NCBI GenBank assembly: GCA_027943245.1
Contig: JANDJZ010000128.1
Span: 1 to 64,000, forward strand
Origin: Acanthamoeba sp. SK_2022b
Taxonomy: Eukaryota > Discosea > Longamoebia > Acanthamoebidae
Reading direction: 5' to 3'
Length of the DNA: 64,000 nucleotides
Under the pieces are notes generated by a model. That model ran no database searches. It was not told the origin of the DNA and saw only the letters and a list, made by a program, of their open reading frames with translations. Positions within the stretch are counted from its first letter, which is position 1. Every line of letters begins with the position of its first letter. The position numbers were made by a program, and so were the translations under genes. Below are positions 40,246-51,615 of the stretch, one piece after another.

Positions 40246-43200
40246 ATGGACATTGAGAAGAAGAGCAACGCACTTCAGCAGCCAGCTGCCACCAGCGGAG
40301 CAAACGCCCCGGAGAAGATGGAGACGGAAAAGGAGATCAAGAAGAAGGACCTCATGAAGCTGGTGGTGGACGACCCGTGGCTGGAACCCCACAACGATAA
40401 GATCAAATGGCGTTATCAGCGCTTTGAGGCACTCAAGAACGAAATCGAAAAGGTGGAAGGGAGCCTCGATGCATTCAGCTCTGCCTACCAGGACAAGTTT
40501 GGCTTCATCAAGCGTCCCGACGGCGTCATCTACCGCGAGTGGGCTCCTGGCGCTGCCGAGGTCACCCTCACGGGAGACTTCAGTACGTCACTGCCACTTC
40601 ATTTTTTGTTCTTGTTTTTTATTTTCTGTTTTCTGTTTAGCCCACACAAAGGGCTAACCAGTGTGCCCCACTCCGTTCCCCACAGACGGATGGAACAGGG
40701 ACTCGCACAAGATGCAGAAGGACGTGCATGGCGTCTGGTCCGTCTTTGTCCCCAACGCTCCCGACGGGATTGCCATCCCCCACGGCTCCAAAGTCAAGGT
40801 ACGGCACACAACGTGTGAGTGCTTGGAGGGGGGGGGCGTTTGCACACGAGACTCATTCTCTTCCTCAGGCCGTCGTCGGATTCCGCGACCCGCACGGGCA
40901 GTACAAGCGCGAGGACCGGATTCCAGTGTGGGCCAAGCGCGTTGTGGAGCACTTCCACGACGGCCAGCGCATCTTTGATGGTATCAAGCCGCCTGTCCTC
41001 CTGCACGCGTGCGCGAACGAGCTCACACACCCTCTGTTTGCAGCCGTGCACTGGGACCCTCCGCAGAAGTATCAGTGGAAGCACAAGAGCCCCCCTAAGC
41101 CCGCCAGCCTCCACATCTATGAGACCCATGGTAAGCTTGATATCCACACAGTGGCGCCATGATGCTGGAATTATGTACGTCACTGATGCCCATTCACATC
41201 ATCAACAACAAATAAGTGGGCATGTCCAGTCGCGAGCCTCGCGTGTCGACCTACGCCGGTACCCTCCCCTCCTGCATCACTTACAAGACAGCACACTTCA
41301 AAGCGTGCTTGTATTTCGTTTGGTTTATTCGTTTTTATTTGTAATAAAAATATGTTTGGTTTGGGTGTTTCCTGTGCAGAGTTCCGGCAGAACCTGCTGC
41401 CCTACATCAAGGAGACGGGCTACACGGCCATTCAGTTGATGGCTGTGATGGAGCACTCCTACTATCCTTCCTTCGGCTACCAGGTCACCAACTTCTTCGC
41501 CGTCTCGTCGCGCTTCGGCACGCCCGAGGAGTTGAAGGAGCTCATCGACGCCGCCCACGGCCTGGGCCTGCAAGTCTACCTCGACCTCGTGCGTCCCTCT
41601 GGATCTCCTTTTGCCTTCAAGCCTTGCGTGCCTGACGCATCGACCTATCCCTCACCACCAGGTCCATAGCCACGCCTCCCCCAACGTGGGCGACGGTCTG
41701 AACAACTGGGACGGTACCGAGTACCACTACTTCCACTCTGGCGGCAAGGGCAACCACTCTGGATGGGGAACGTAAGCATCCCGTTATCCCCCCCCCAACC
41801 TATTATCCCCTCCAACCCATTATCCTGGAGGAACCCCGCTCCGAGCTCACTGTCTGGCTGTACCGGGTATCAGTCGCCTGTTCGATTATGGCAAGTGGGA
41901 GGTGCTGCGCTTCCTCATGAGCAATCTCAAGTGGTTCGTCGACGAGTACAAGTACGTGTACCACCGGTCATCATCGATCTCCTTGGGAGGGTATACACTC
42001 GACCGTAGCCGGTAACGGTGAGTATGCGCTCGCGCGCGCGCTCTGATATGCAGGTTCGACGGTTTCCGATTCGATGGCGTGACGTCGATGCTCTACGTCC
42101 ACCATGGCAACTACACCTCCAACTGGGACTACAACACCTACTTTGGCGGTGACGTCGACGAAGATTCCGTTCGCTACCTGCAGCTGGTACGCTCGCTCTC
42201 GGCGCCTTTCCCGCACCACCCTCACTGCCGACGGCACCTCGTGTTGACCACCACTGCCGTCGTATTCAGGCCAATTACATGCTCCACAAGAACTACCCTG
42301 GAATCGTCACCATCGCTGAAGGTGACTGTCGCCCTCTTCTTCTTTCTTCGTGTCGTAGTTCCGTATGGGGAATGCTGACATCGCCACGACGTGTCGTTGT
42401 TCCCCCCCCCCAGACGTGTCGGGAATGGCTGGCCTCTGTCGTCCGGTGGAGGATGGAGGCGTGGGCTTCGACTACAGGCTGGGCATGGGCCTTCCGGACA
42501 TGTGGGCCAAGATGTGCACCGAAGTCAAGGCACGCACGCGTCCAAGCCCCTTCCCTTCCAAATTCTTGCCCGCGCTGGCCTCTTACGCCATTGGGACCGC
42601 TCTTGCAGGACGAGGACTGGGGCATGCAATCCATCATCTGGGACCTGACCAACCGCAGGTGGAATGTACGATGATAGCGTTGTTTGACTCCGCTTTTGCG
42701 ATTGCATCCTGCCTCGGGTTGACCTCACGCGCGTGGGCCCCCGTGTAACAGGAAGCGACCGTTGCCTATTGCGAGTCGCATGACCAGTCTCTTCAGGGAG
42801 GCAAGACGATCGCGTTCCGTCTCATGGACAAGGAGATGTACTGGCACATGTGTACGCTCGCTCGTCTCGAATGCCCTCTCGTTTATTTCCCCCCCCCCCC
42901 CCGCGCCTCTTCTCTTCGTCAATCGTTGGTTTGGGCTAGCCTTCACCTCCCCCTCCACAGCCACACTGCAGCCTCTCGACATGACCATCGATCGCGGCAT
43001 CGCCCTCCACAAGATGGTACCTACGCCTCCATGCGCGCTCGCGTGTACCTGAGGCGTGAGAGCTCCCGCTGACCCTTTGTTCGACTACAACTCACAAGAT
43101 TCGCCTGATCACGCTGGGTCTCGGTGGTGAGGCCTACCTCGCCTTCATGGGTATGTACTGGCTCAGGCCACCATGGACGAGCAGTGGAGGCTCGTAGAAA

Positions 43201-43900
43201 TGTGCTGAACGGGGGGGGGGGCGGCATGCAGGCAACGAGTGGGGCCACCCCGAGTGGGTCGACTTCCCGCGGCCAGGCAACAACAACAGCTACGACAAGT
43301 GCAGGCGCAGGTGGGACCTGCTCGAGGACAAGCTGCTCAGATACCAGCATATGTATAACCTCGACAAGGCCATGCTGCGCCTCGCCAACGCTCACCCGTT
43401 CCTCAACACAAGAGAGGTAGTCTTGCGCTCTTGCAACACTCTGCGACATCACCTGCAGTGCTGATACACCAATCGTCTGTGTTCCTAGTACGTGATTGTG
43501 AAGCACGAGGACAACAAGCTGCTCACCTTCGAGCGTGGCGAGTTCTACTGGATCTTCAACTTCCACCCGAGCAAGTCCTACCCTGATTACCGCGTGGGCG
43601 TGACGCGACCGGGTAAGTACGAGGTCGTTCTCGATACGGATGCCGCCGAGTTCGGTGGCCATAGCCGCATGCAGAAGGACGTGGCCTTCTTCACCGAGCC
43701 TAAGGCCTGGGACGATAGGCCCAACTCGATGCTCGTACGCGCCTACCCTCAGTGGTTTTTTTGGCTGTTCTTGCTGACCCGCCGGTTGGTTGCGCTTTGG
43801 CCAGGTCTACGCTCCCTGTCGTGCGGCGCTGGTGCTGAAGCGCGCTGCCGAGTACGCGGGCCAGTTTGACCTGGAAAGAGCAAGTAGATGTGGTCAGTGA
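40246..43900 (+). CDS. GBE1: 1,4-alpha-glucan (glycogen) branching enzyme
   Basis: GH13 enzyme that introduces alpha-1,6 branches into glycogen. Order as in human GBE1: the CBM48 domain ([20 protein letters not shown]); then [58 protein letters not shown], nucleophile region [17 protein letters not shown], acid region [16 protein letters not shown], third acid [31 protein letters not shown] and [15 protein letters not shown]. The C terminus reads [20 protein letters not shown] and ends ASRCGQ. About 13 exons, with many small introns whose acceptors keep the human-like text in frame. ATG 40246 ([15 protein letters not shown]) is chosen; ATG 40120 in the same frame would add 42 residues not typical of the family. 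Cytosolic; about 710 residues, family-like. Confidence 0.95.
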
Positions 43901-43975
43901 ATTTTCCTACCGCCGCCAATCGCGATTTCAGACGGGTTTTATTTTGCCGACCAATAGCTGCAGCACCGGTGTGAC

Positions 43976-43982
43976 CTATAAG
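43976..43982 (+). promoter_or_regulatory. TATA-like element before MDR gene
   Basis: CTATAAG about 55 bases upstream of the ATG at 44035. Confidence 0.35.
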
Positions 43983-44034
43983 CCCAACATGTCTTCGAAC
44001 TTCTTAACACAACGAACAATAACATCTTCGAGCC

Positions 44035-45030
44035 ATGGCCAGCACCTCATCTCTTCCTCAGACCATGCGGACGCTTTTCCAGCCTGATCACCTTTCCACA
44101 AAACTCATCCTCACTGAGCGCCCCGTGCCAACGCCCAAGCCCAGCTCCACCGAGCATCTGATCAAGGTCCACGCCGTCGCCCCCTGCGCGGGCGAGCTGA
44201 TGTGGTTCCGAGACTTCCCTGTGTCGGGTCCCAAGGACCTGATCCCGTGTTACGACGTGGCCGGCACCGTGGTGACCGCGCCATCGGGCTCGCCCTTCAA
44301 GCCCGGCGACGAGGTCTACGCTCGCTCGAACTACATCCGCTCCGGCTGCGGCAGCGAGTACGCCATTCTCGCCACCGATGAGATCGCCCTTCGTCCGAAG
44401 CGCCTATCTTGGGCCGAGTCTGCCGCGGTGCCATTGTCGGCGCTCACGGCCTGGCAGGCTCTGTTCGTCCAGGCCGGCTGGGAACCGCTGGGAAGCGACA
44501 GCACGCGAGGAAAGCGACTGCTCGTAACGGCGGCTGCTGGTGGATGCGGCACCTGGCTGGTGCAGCTAGCCCACTTGGCAGGAGCGCACGTCATCGGCAC
44601 GTGCGGACCAGACAACGTCGAGTTCGTGAGGTCTCTAGGCGCGGACGAGGTCATCAACTACAGGACGACGGACCTTAAGGAGTGGGGGAAGTCGGAAGCC
44701 AACAAAGTGGACCTGGTGATTGACTGCGTCGGCGGCAATTCTTTGGAGGACTCGTGGTGGTGCGTCAAGAACGGCGGCACGCTCATCAGCATCGTTCGCC
44801 CACCCGAGAATTTCAAGCCCGCGGACTACACTGGGGAAGACGTCCGCCACTTCTTCTTCATCATGAGCCCGAATGGCTCTCAGCTCCAGAAGATCACCGA
44901 CCTGATCGAGCAAGGAAAGTGCCAACCAGCCTTGGACAGCGCATTCGGCTTGCAGGATTTCGAGAGGGCATTCAAAAGAGTTGAGACGAGGCACACCAGA
45001 GGGAAGGTCGTCATTAACTTTGACCAGTAA
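44035..45030 (+). CDS. MDR-family zinc-type alcohol dehydrogenase / quinone reductase
   Basis: NAD(P)-dependent medium-chain dehydrogenase, 331 residues in one uninterrupted exon. The N-terminal GroES-like domain reads LILTERPVPTPKPSSTEH, PCYDVAGTVVTAPSGSPF and KPGDEVYARSNY. The Rossmann half reads RLLVTAAAGGCGTWLVQLAH (AxxGGxG nucleotide-binding loop), SLGADEVINYRTTDL, VDLVIDCVGGNSLED and ends THTRGKVVINFDQ. The structural and catalytic Cys/His zinc ligands of classical alcohol dehydrogenases are absent, so a quinone oxidoreductase or reductase-like role without zinc is more likely. Lack of introns is unusual in this window. Its stop lies 61 bases from the stop of the convergent glycosyltransferase gene. 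Confidence 0.9.
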   Translation: MASTSSLPQTMRTLFQPDHLSTKLILTERPVPTPKPSSTEHLIKVHAVAPCAGELMWFRDFPVSGPKDLIPCYDVAGTVVTAPSGSPFKPGDEVYARSNYIRSGCGSEYAILATDEIALRPKRLSWAESAAVPLSALTAWQALFVQAGWEPLGSDSTRGKRLLVTAAAGGCGTWLVQLAHLAGAHVIGTCGPDNVEFVRSLGADEVINYRTTDLKEWGKSEANKVDLVIDCVGGNSLEDSWWCVKNGGTLISIVRPPENFKPADYTGEDVRHFFFIMSPNGSQLQKITDLIEQGKCQPALDSAFGLQDFERAFKRVETRHTRGKVVINFDQ

Positions 45031-45091
45031 GTGAAACTTGTCGAATACAGTGTTTATCTACTCTCCAGTGCGATCTCGGTGTTTGGCTAAC

Positions 45092-46581
45092 TATGGGTAG
45101 TCAAGCTTCTGGTAAGTTTGCACTATTGCTTCGTTGAGTTCCTGATGTCTGTTCATTGCAGCGTATGCGTTAGTGTTGCCTTTTACTTTACTCTTCGGTT
45201 TGTACCTGTCGTACTGGTGCACTACGCAAGGGACAGAATTATCAGCATTCAACACCGTAGCTAAACCGGCTGAGTCCTGAAGAACTGGTGCGTGAGTGAC
45301 TGAGGCAGAACCAAATAGATACGATAGTTGGCGGGGATACCCTCACAACATTGACATGCTTGTGAAGGGCGAGCGTCGCGACAGGAGACCGCCCGTCTAT
45401 GAGCATTTCCATCCACCCATCCCATGTTTCCATATGCAGAAGCCAATTGTGGATTGGTTGATCGTTCAGCTCCACCTCAGCCGGACTGCCAGAAGGTTTA
45501 AAAGACATGAGCAATCAGAGGAGGAGGCAGTTGGGGGAAGTACCGATCGAGTATGAAGCCGGTTAAAGCTTGGGTCATTCGAGCTAGGTATCGGACTGCC
45601 GCACCCACCCCACCATACGTGGTGCCCGAGCAGCTGATATGGCGAGCTGGGGTGATCAGTGAGAAGGGGATTTCCATCTTGGTGTACCCACAAAACCGTA
45701 CTTTGTATCCTGCTAACTCCTTCGTGGCCATAGTGCCTCCTTATCCACTCCGAGTTCATCCAATCCGAGCCAATGGTGTGCTGGGTGTTCTCGATGATCG
45801 CGTAGACCTTCTCTCCGAGTGAAGACACCGCAGGAGATTCGGGTGTAGCAGGCTGCCACTGAGTCCAATCAAATGGATCTCGTTGGAACACCACATCTCT
45901 AGTATCCGACATGAACACATCTTACCGCAGCAGTCAGGAAAATGCAGGCTGGTGCGACGGGAAATGTTGTGGCACCAGTGTACTGAGCGCTGTGGGCCGC
46001 AAGCCACAACTGATAAACCGGGTAGCGGAGTGTCATCCCCTGACTGAATGTGGGCTTGCGCTCAATCGGGTGCCTGATGCTGTAGTCGTAGGCCAGTGAA
46101 CCGGGGAAGAAGTAGGGGTACTCAGGCTGACAGAACTCCACATGCACCTTGTACTGCCTGTCCATGACAAGGTCAGGCTATGCACGGCAAGCTGAGGTTA
46201 CAAAACGAGGAAAAGCAAACACGCACCTGAGCTTTTGTTGAAGTAGCTCAGAGCTATCTTCTTGAGACTGAAAGAGCACGATGTCGCCCTGTATTTTCTC
46301 ACAACAAGTGTGTCTGCGTCAATCCGCTGTTAGATCGATAATGCCAGAGTACGTACGGTGAAGTTAGTGTTGCGAAGTGATAGCACAAAGTTGCGAAGTG
46401 CGTCCCACTTGTATCCTCTGGCCATGCCAAGAACTACTTGTGGTGTATGTGTATCGTCGTTCCGCTTGTCCTCCATTTCTTGAGATTTTGTGAGGTGGAA
46501 CTGTACAAGGATGACCACCACCACGAGAACGAGAAGAGCCAACAGCACCGCGGTCCTATGGCGATATGGTGAAACAGGCAT
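45092..46581 (-). CDS. Type II membrane glycosyltransferase-like protein
   Basis: Short cytoplasmic tail MPVSPYRHRT, then one transmembrane helix (residues about 11-28, AVLLALLVLVVVVILVQF), then a lumenal domain. Parts in order: YKWDALRNFVLSLRNTNF, GDIVLFQSQEDSSELLQQ, TLRYPVYQLWLAAH, MFMSDTRDVVFQRDPFDWTQ with a DxD-like element (SDTRD), KVYAIIENTQHTIG, MEIPFSLITPARHISCSGTT, IHNWLLHMETWDGW and VLNADNSVPCVVHQYDRYKP. The SDTRD-DVVFQRDPF, SCSGTT and VVHQYDR pattern recalls nucleotide-sugar transferases known in plants and protists. It is expected to act in the Golgi on glycans; donor and acceptor are unknown. About eight exons, last exon KLDYP and stop at 45092. The family call rests on motif pattern only. 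Confidence 0.72.
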
Positions 46582-46886
46582 GGCCTTTCCGCACCTGCGT
46601 AGTGGTTTTGTTGCCTGTTTCGTGGCCTTTTTTTCTTGTTTTCTCTGCGTGCCAAGAGCGCAGTTGCAAGGAATGATCGGAATGCCATTTTTATTGGGTG
46701 ACGGCCCAGACCAAGAGTTTAACCAAGAGCTTGAAAGGGGAACACCAAGGCCTATCAGTCACCGATCATACACTGGTCTTTGTGAGCCAGGGGGTGGTTG
46801 GGAATAAATGGCTGGTGGGCTGGGTGGTGCACTGGAAAAAGGTGTCAACAGCCAGTCAGATGTTTGACCTCGTACTGCACCTGTAC
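46582..46886. other. Gap, NOA1 3' flank / glycosyltransferase promoter
   Basis: 305 bases between two minus-strand genes. I see no gene, repeat or TATA box. Confidence 0.45.
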
Positions 46887-49800
46887 TTAAGGCTCAGCTG
46901 GGGGCGCAGTGCTCTTGCCCTTGCGCACTCGGACAGCGGCGCGCCAAGCAGGGCTGCGATTGCGGGCCAGGAAGGCCTGCCTCCGCTTCCTTCGCTCCGA
47001 TGTCCTATTCTTAGCCGTCTGCTTCTGAGCGTCGCTGCCGTTCTTGGTGTTCGCCTCGTTCGCCGACTCATCGTTGCCTTTTTCTTCTTCACCATCCTCA
47101 TCCGCGAACGCGTCTTCAAAGTCATCCTCGTCGTCATCGCTATCTTCTTCATCGCTCTTCCTCTCATTTCCTGCCGCTCCGACTCCGCCCCGGTCCTGGT
47201 CGCGATGGCGTGGCTGCGTGCCAGGCTTTGGAACCTTGCCGTGCTTCTTCACACCACCTGGCGTATGCTTTCTCTTCTCAATCTCGAAAGGCATGAGCGG
47301 CTGCACGCGCACGTATTCGTGTAAGACAGGTGCCGGCAGGCTCGCCGAGAGGATGCCATGGCGCATGATGACGGAGGGAGGAGCACCTCTCGCAAGAAGA
47401 TGCCCACGCCCTCGGGCGATACCGAACGGAGGTGTATGTCCCTGTCGAATTTGGGCGTCACCAGCGAGGTCCAGCCCAGGCCAGAGAACACGATGTCGGC
47501 GAACGACTTCTTCAAGCCTCCTCGCTCCTCGTCAGCTGTTCCGTCGGACAGGAGCGACGTGCTCTGTGAGCAATGAAAAACAAAAACAAAAAACAAAAAA
47601 CCAAACAACCGCCGAGATTGATTGGTGGTTTACCTTCAATGCGTATGTCCTTGGTCACGAACTCGGGTAGCTGTTTCGCCCGCTCCTCACCGATCGGAGG
47701 CACGAGCAAGGTGCCCGCGTGCTCGGCGAGGACATTGTCAGCCTTGGCGATGGACGTCGGGTGCACCTTTAACTCCCTGTCACAAGGTCAGGAGCCGACA
47801 CATCACCACCACCACTCGTGCTGCACTCTAGTCGAGAGAGAGAGAGAGAGAGAGAGGAAGGTGTACACGTACTTGGAGAGGAAAAGCGTGAGATACAACG
47901 CACTCGGCCCATCGACGTAGTCTAGCCTTCCCAACCCTCCAAAGAAGAGGGACTTGCCGGGCACGAGGCGATAGGTAACTGTGTGGCACAAGCGCATACA
48001 CCAACAGCGAATGAGGCATTACCGCACGGTAGCGGTGGGCATAGCTCTTGCGCGGTACCGGGTTGTATCCTCCGCTTGGGCAACGTGAGGTTCAGCTCTT
48101 CCACGTTGAGCAGGTTGGCCATCTGATGCTTGTTGATCAGGCCTGGCGTGTCATAAAGGAAGGCCCGCTTGCCCATTTTGAGAGCTAGCTTTCCGGGAAT
48201 GATGGTGCTGGCGTGAGCTCACCGGTGACCCTATGGGCTTGGCCGAGAGGGGATTTGGGGGGAGGTGGCCTCACCCTTTTTTCCGCCGAGGGGGAAAGAG
48301 ATGAGGTTGAGCGTAGTGCCCGGCACAATGGACGTGGTGATCAGATTTCTCTTCTTAGGACCTGTCGTAGCGTGGTAACCATTCAGCGGTCAACGCATCA
48401 GAAGAAAGAGAGTGTGTGAGTGTTAACCCGTGCGTCAATCGAAAATGGTTTGTGAGCGCGCGGGGAAAAGTACCCTTGGTGTTGATAGAAATGAGTCGGT
48501 TGATCAGCGTGCTCTTGCCCACGTTGGTACAGCCCACTACATAGACATCCCGATCCTTGCGCATCTGCTCTACTTTCTGCAAGGCAGCAATGTAAAGCGA
48601 ACATGAAGGGGTAGGGTGAGCATTCCTCCAGTCTACGCGTCAACTTTACACTCACGCGTGCGCGGCGCATGGCCATGTACCCTTGACAGCGAATGTACGC
48701 CCTCGCCCGTCTTGGCCGAAATAAGATGGACCGCTCGGATGTTCTTGAGGCCCATCTCGGTCGCCAGTCGCTTGAGCCAAATTTGAATCCTCTCGGGCTT
48801 CGCCCCCACAGGCAGCAGGTCCAACTACGGAACGAAAGGGTACAAAAGAAATAACATTAATATAATCTATAATAAATGGATAAGATATGAGGCAAATGTT
48901 GTCGCCGCTCCAAAGGTTAAGGAGAGATACTTTGTTCCCGACGAGCACGACGGGGTTGCTGCCGGTGATGCTCCGAAAGTCGTTGATGAAGCTGCCGCTG
49001 AAGTCAAAGATGTCCACGATCTTGACCACAAGGCAGGACTGGTCTGCAATGAGCTTGAGATGCTCCTTGACCTCTTCGTACGGTATCTTGAGCGGAGTAA
49101 CGACTCCGTGATGGCGCAGACTATGGCAGCGCTGACACACCGCGGAAAACCCTCGCTCCTCCTGCTTCAGCATTTGTGGAGGTCTGCAGACCCGCGTTTC
49201 AGCACGCCACTCGGGATAGCTTTGCGTGCGTGCGTGCGTGCAAATGAGGGAAAGGCGCACTTGTAGCCAACTGAGTGTGGGTCATCGCTCTGGAGCTTGG
49301 CACCGCATCCAGGGCACTTGCTCTCCTTCTTCTTTTTGCCAGATATGATCTGCTCGTCCTCCTGCAGCACTGGTGACAGCGAATGTAAGATTCACAACAA
49401 CCAACACAACACACCAATGCAGTGAAAAGGGGCAGAGTGGAAGCGTACGCTGGTCGTCTTCAATGACCAGTCCGCCATCCGGAATCATGTTGCTCTTCCT
49501 CACACCTTGCACTTTGTCTTCCTCAGCCAGCAGCGGGATCACATCCGGTGCCTCCAATGCTGCCAAGCATTCGCACATGAGTCCGAATCCACGGTAACAG
49601 AGACAGCGGATGCGGTGCAGCACCAGCAAGAGGGTTGGGCTCGCGAGGGAGCTGCTGCGATGGCTGCGGAGGAGTGGCCTTTGGCGGCTCCATCGGTGGG
49701 TACTTGCTCTCATCGAAGCCTTTTACACCTCCGCGACCGTTTCTCGAGCTTGATGACGACACTGCGCGGCGACCCAGTCCTACAAAAGATGGTCTCATGA

Positions 49801-50058
49801 ATTTTAACATTTAAATAAGATAAATAAATGGAAGATACCAGAGGCGGCGGAGGGACTGAGATGAAGAGGGAGCCGATTGACCACGAGCGAAGGCACGGAG
49901 CGTAGAGAAGAAAGGAGGGGCGTTATGGCCGATGCATGTGAATTTAATCGCAAGACGGAGGATCTCAACTGTACTGTGGCACTCGCGCTGTGTAGAATGC
50001 CACACAGGTTCGATCGCACAGGTGGGCCAGCCCCTGCCCTTCTTCCACACCGCAACAT
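46887..50058 (-). CDS. NOA1: NOA1/YqeH-type circularly permuted GTPase, organellar
   Basis: GTPase for mitochondrial or plastid ribosome assembly in other organisms. The N terminus from ATG 50058 (MLRCGRRAGAGPPVRSNLCG) is a good targeting peptide, rich in Arg/Ser/Ala with few acids. The zinc-finger region has KCPGCGAKLQ and FSAVCQRCHSLRHHG. G motifs come in permuted order: G4 VLVGNK-LDLL, G5 HLISAKTGEGV, G1 VVGCTNVGKSTLINRL, G2/G3 region PGTTLNLISFPLG then AFLYDTPGLINKHQ. The YqeH C-terminal part has TYRLVPGKSLFFGGLGRLDY. The tail is strongly acidic then basic (DDDEDDFEDAFADEDGEEE) and ends TAPPAEP. About 12 exons. An in-frame ATG at 49810 would skip the targeting peptide; the splice AASG-LGRRAVSS joins the upstream exon in phase. 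Start codon 93 bases from that of the divergent BOD1-like gene. Confidence 0.9.
47834..47857. repeat. (GA)n microsatellite in NOA1 intron
   Basis: Sense strand (CT)n, followed by an acceptor near 47778. Confidence 0.9.
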
Positions 50059-50151
50059 CTCTTGCTCTCCAAACTTGCTTTCCTTTCTTTTGCTCGCCCT
50101 GAAAAAAAACCCAAGGTGGCGGGAAAAACCAGTAACACGAATGACAAGAAG
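50059..50151. promoter_or_regulatory. 93-base bidirectional promoter with E2F-like site
   Basis: Only 93 bases separate the NOA1 and BOD1-like start codons. The stretch contains GGCGGGAAAAA at 50118-50128, whose reverse complement TTTTTCCCGCC matches the E2F core TTTCCCGC, and a run of eight A just before it. No TATA box is seen in either direction. Confidence 0.5.
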
Positions 50152-51578
50152 ATGGAGAAGAGCGCTGAAGATAGAGCAAACGGACAGTCCAATGGAGAGA
50201 AGAGAAACAATGAAACTGAATCAGCACTAATGGAGGACTACATCAAGCGGACCACCCCTCAGGCGCTGCTCGAGCACATGAAACTTTACGGCTGCTTTGA
50301 TCAACTTCGATCAGCTCTCGCCAAGGAGCTGGTTGATTCGGTAACTTGCTCCTTCCTGCTCAAACGCTCCAAGCTGATCGCTGGGCGGTTTTATTTATCT
50401 ATTTATTTATTTATTTTAAATATCAAGGTGCAGTGCTGCTTTAAATAATATAAATAGTTTATGAGGACTTAAAGAATACAATTGCAACAGGGAGTACAAT
50501 CTCGGCTACAGGAGCGAGCACGAGCAGCGGTGGAGAGCACGCGGGCGTACACGCAAGCACCGCCATTCGACCCGACTATGCCCACCACCAAGAAGCTGCA
50601 GCACCGCAAGGCCCTGCTCTCCCGCATTCTCGACGAGCTGCATCGGTAACGAACCCCCCCCCCCCGCACAACTGCGCGCTCTTTCTCTGTCTCTCTCCCT
50701 CTCTTTTCAATACCCAACGTTAATAACCGGCGGTGTGATGAAACCGTAAAACAGAACATCGCTTAACAAGGACATAGAAAGGGGCATCCAGGGCGTAGTG
50801 CAGGACCCGTCTTCAGCCTTCCACGAACTGGCCCACACACAGATCAACGACGCCCTGGAGAGCATGCGCACGTCAACAGGTGGGTCATTTGCCCTTCCAG
50901 CCCCGCCATGTCAGTTCGTAACTGTGAAGGCGGTGCGTGCTCCGTGCGGTTGGCTGCTGCGCTGTTGTTGGTCCAGGCAAGAGAAAGGACAGCGAGGCGC
51001 CGGCACGTGGGTCCTCCCTCTATCGTCCGTCGTTGCCCTCGGCATCAGGTCTTTACCCGTTCAACTTGCGACTCATTAAGACCTCACTTGTCTCACTCCC
51101 GCGTGGCGCGCCACCAAATTGACACCAGAGGTGGTGAAGGGCACGCCGTCACAGCTCCTTGATGAGATGCTGGGGGCTGGTCGAAGAAAGACTGAGGTAC
51201 GCGGTTAGCGTTTGTCAGTCATAAGGCAGGGGATCTCATACAAACACGCGCTGCGAACGCATGCAGATGGACGCGAAGGCCAGGTCGCCAGGCGAAGCCG
51301 ACGTGTCCACGGCCAAGAGAAAGCGCAGCAGCGACGGGAGAGGGGAAAACGTTTCGCCATCGACGGATAAGAGCGAGCCCAAGGGCGAAGGCGCGTCGAC
51401 GAGCGGGTCAAGCGGGCAGTCCGATGAACGCACTCTCAAACGGCAGAAGAAGGAGCGCGATTATGACGAAGCCAAGAACTACAAGCAGGGCGCAGCCGGA
51501 GCTCTGGGACGTCAGGAGACGAGCGAGAATGAGTCATCGGACAGCGACTCAAGCGATGAGGACGAAAGCAGTGCCGCT

Positions 51579-51615
<37 letters not shown>

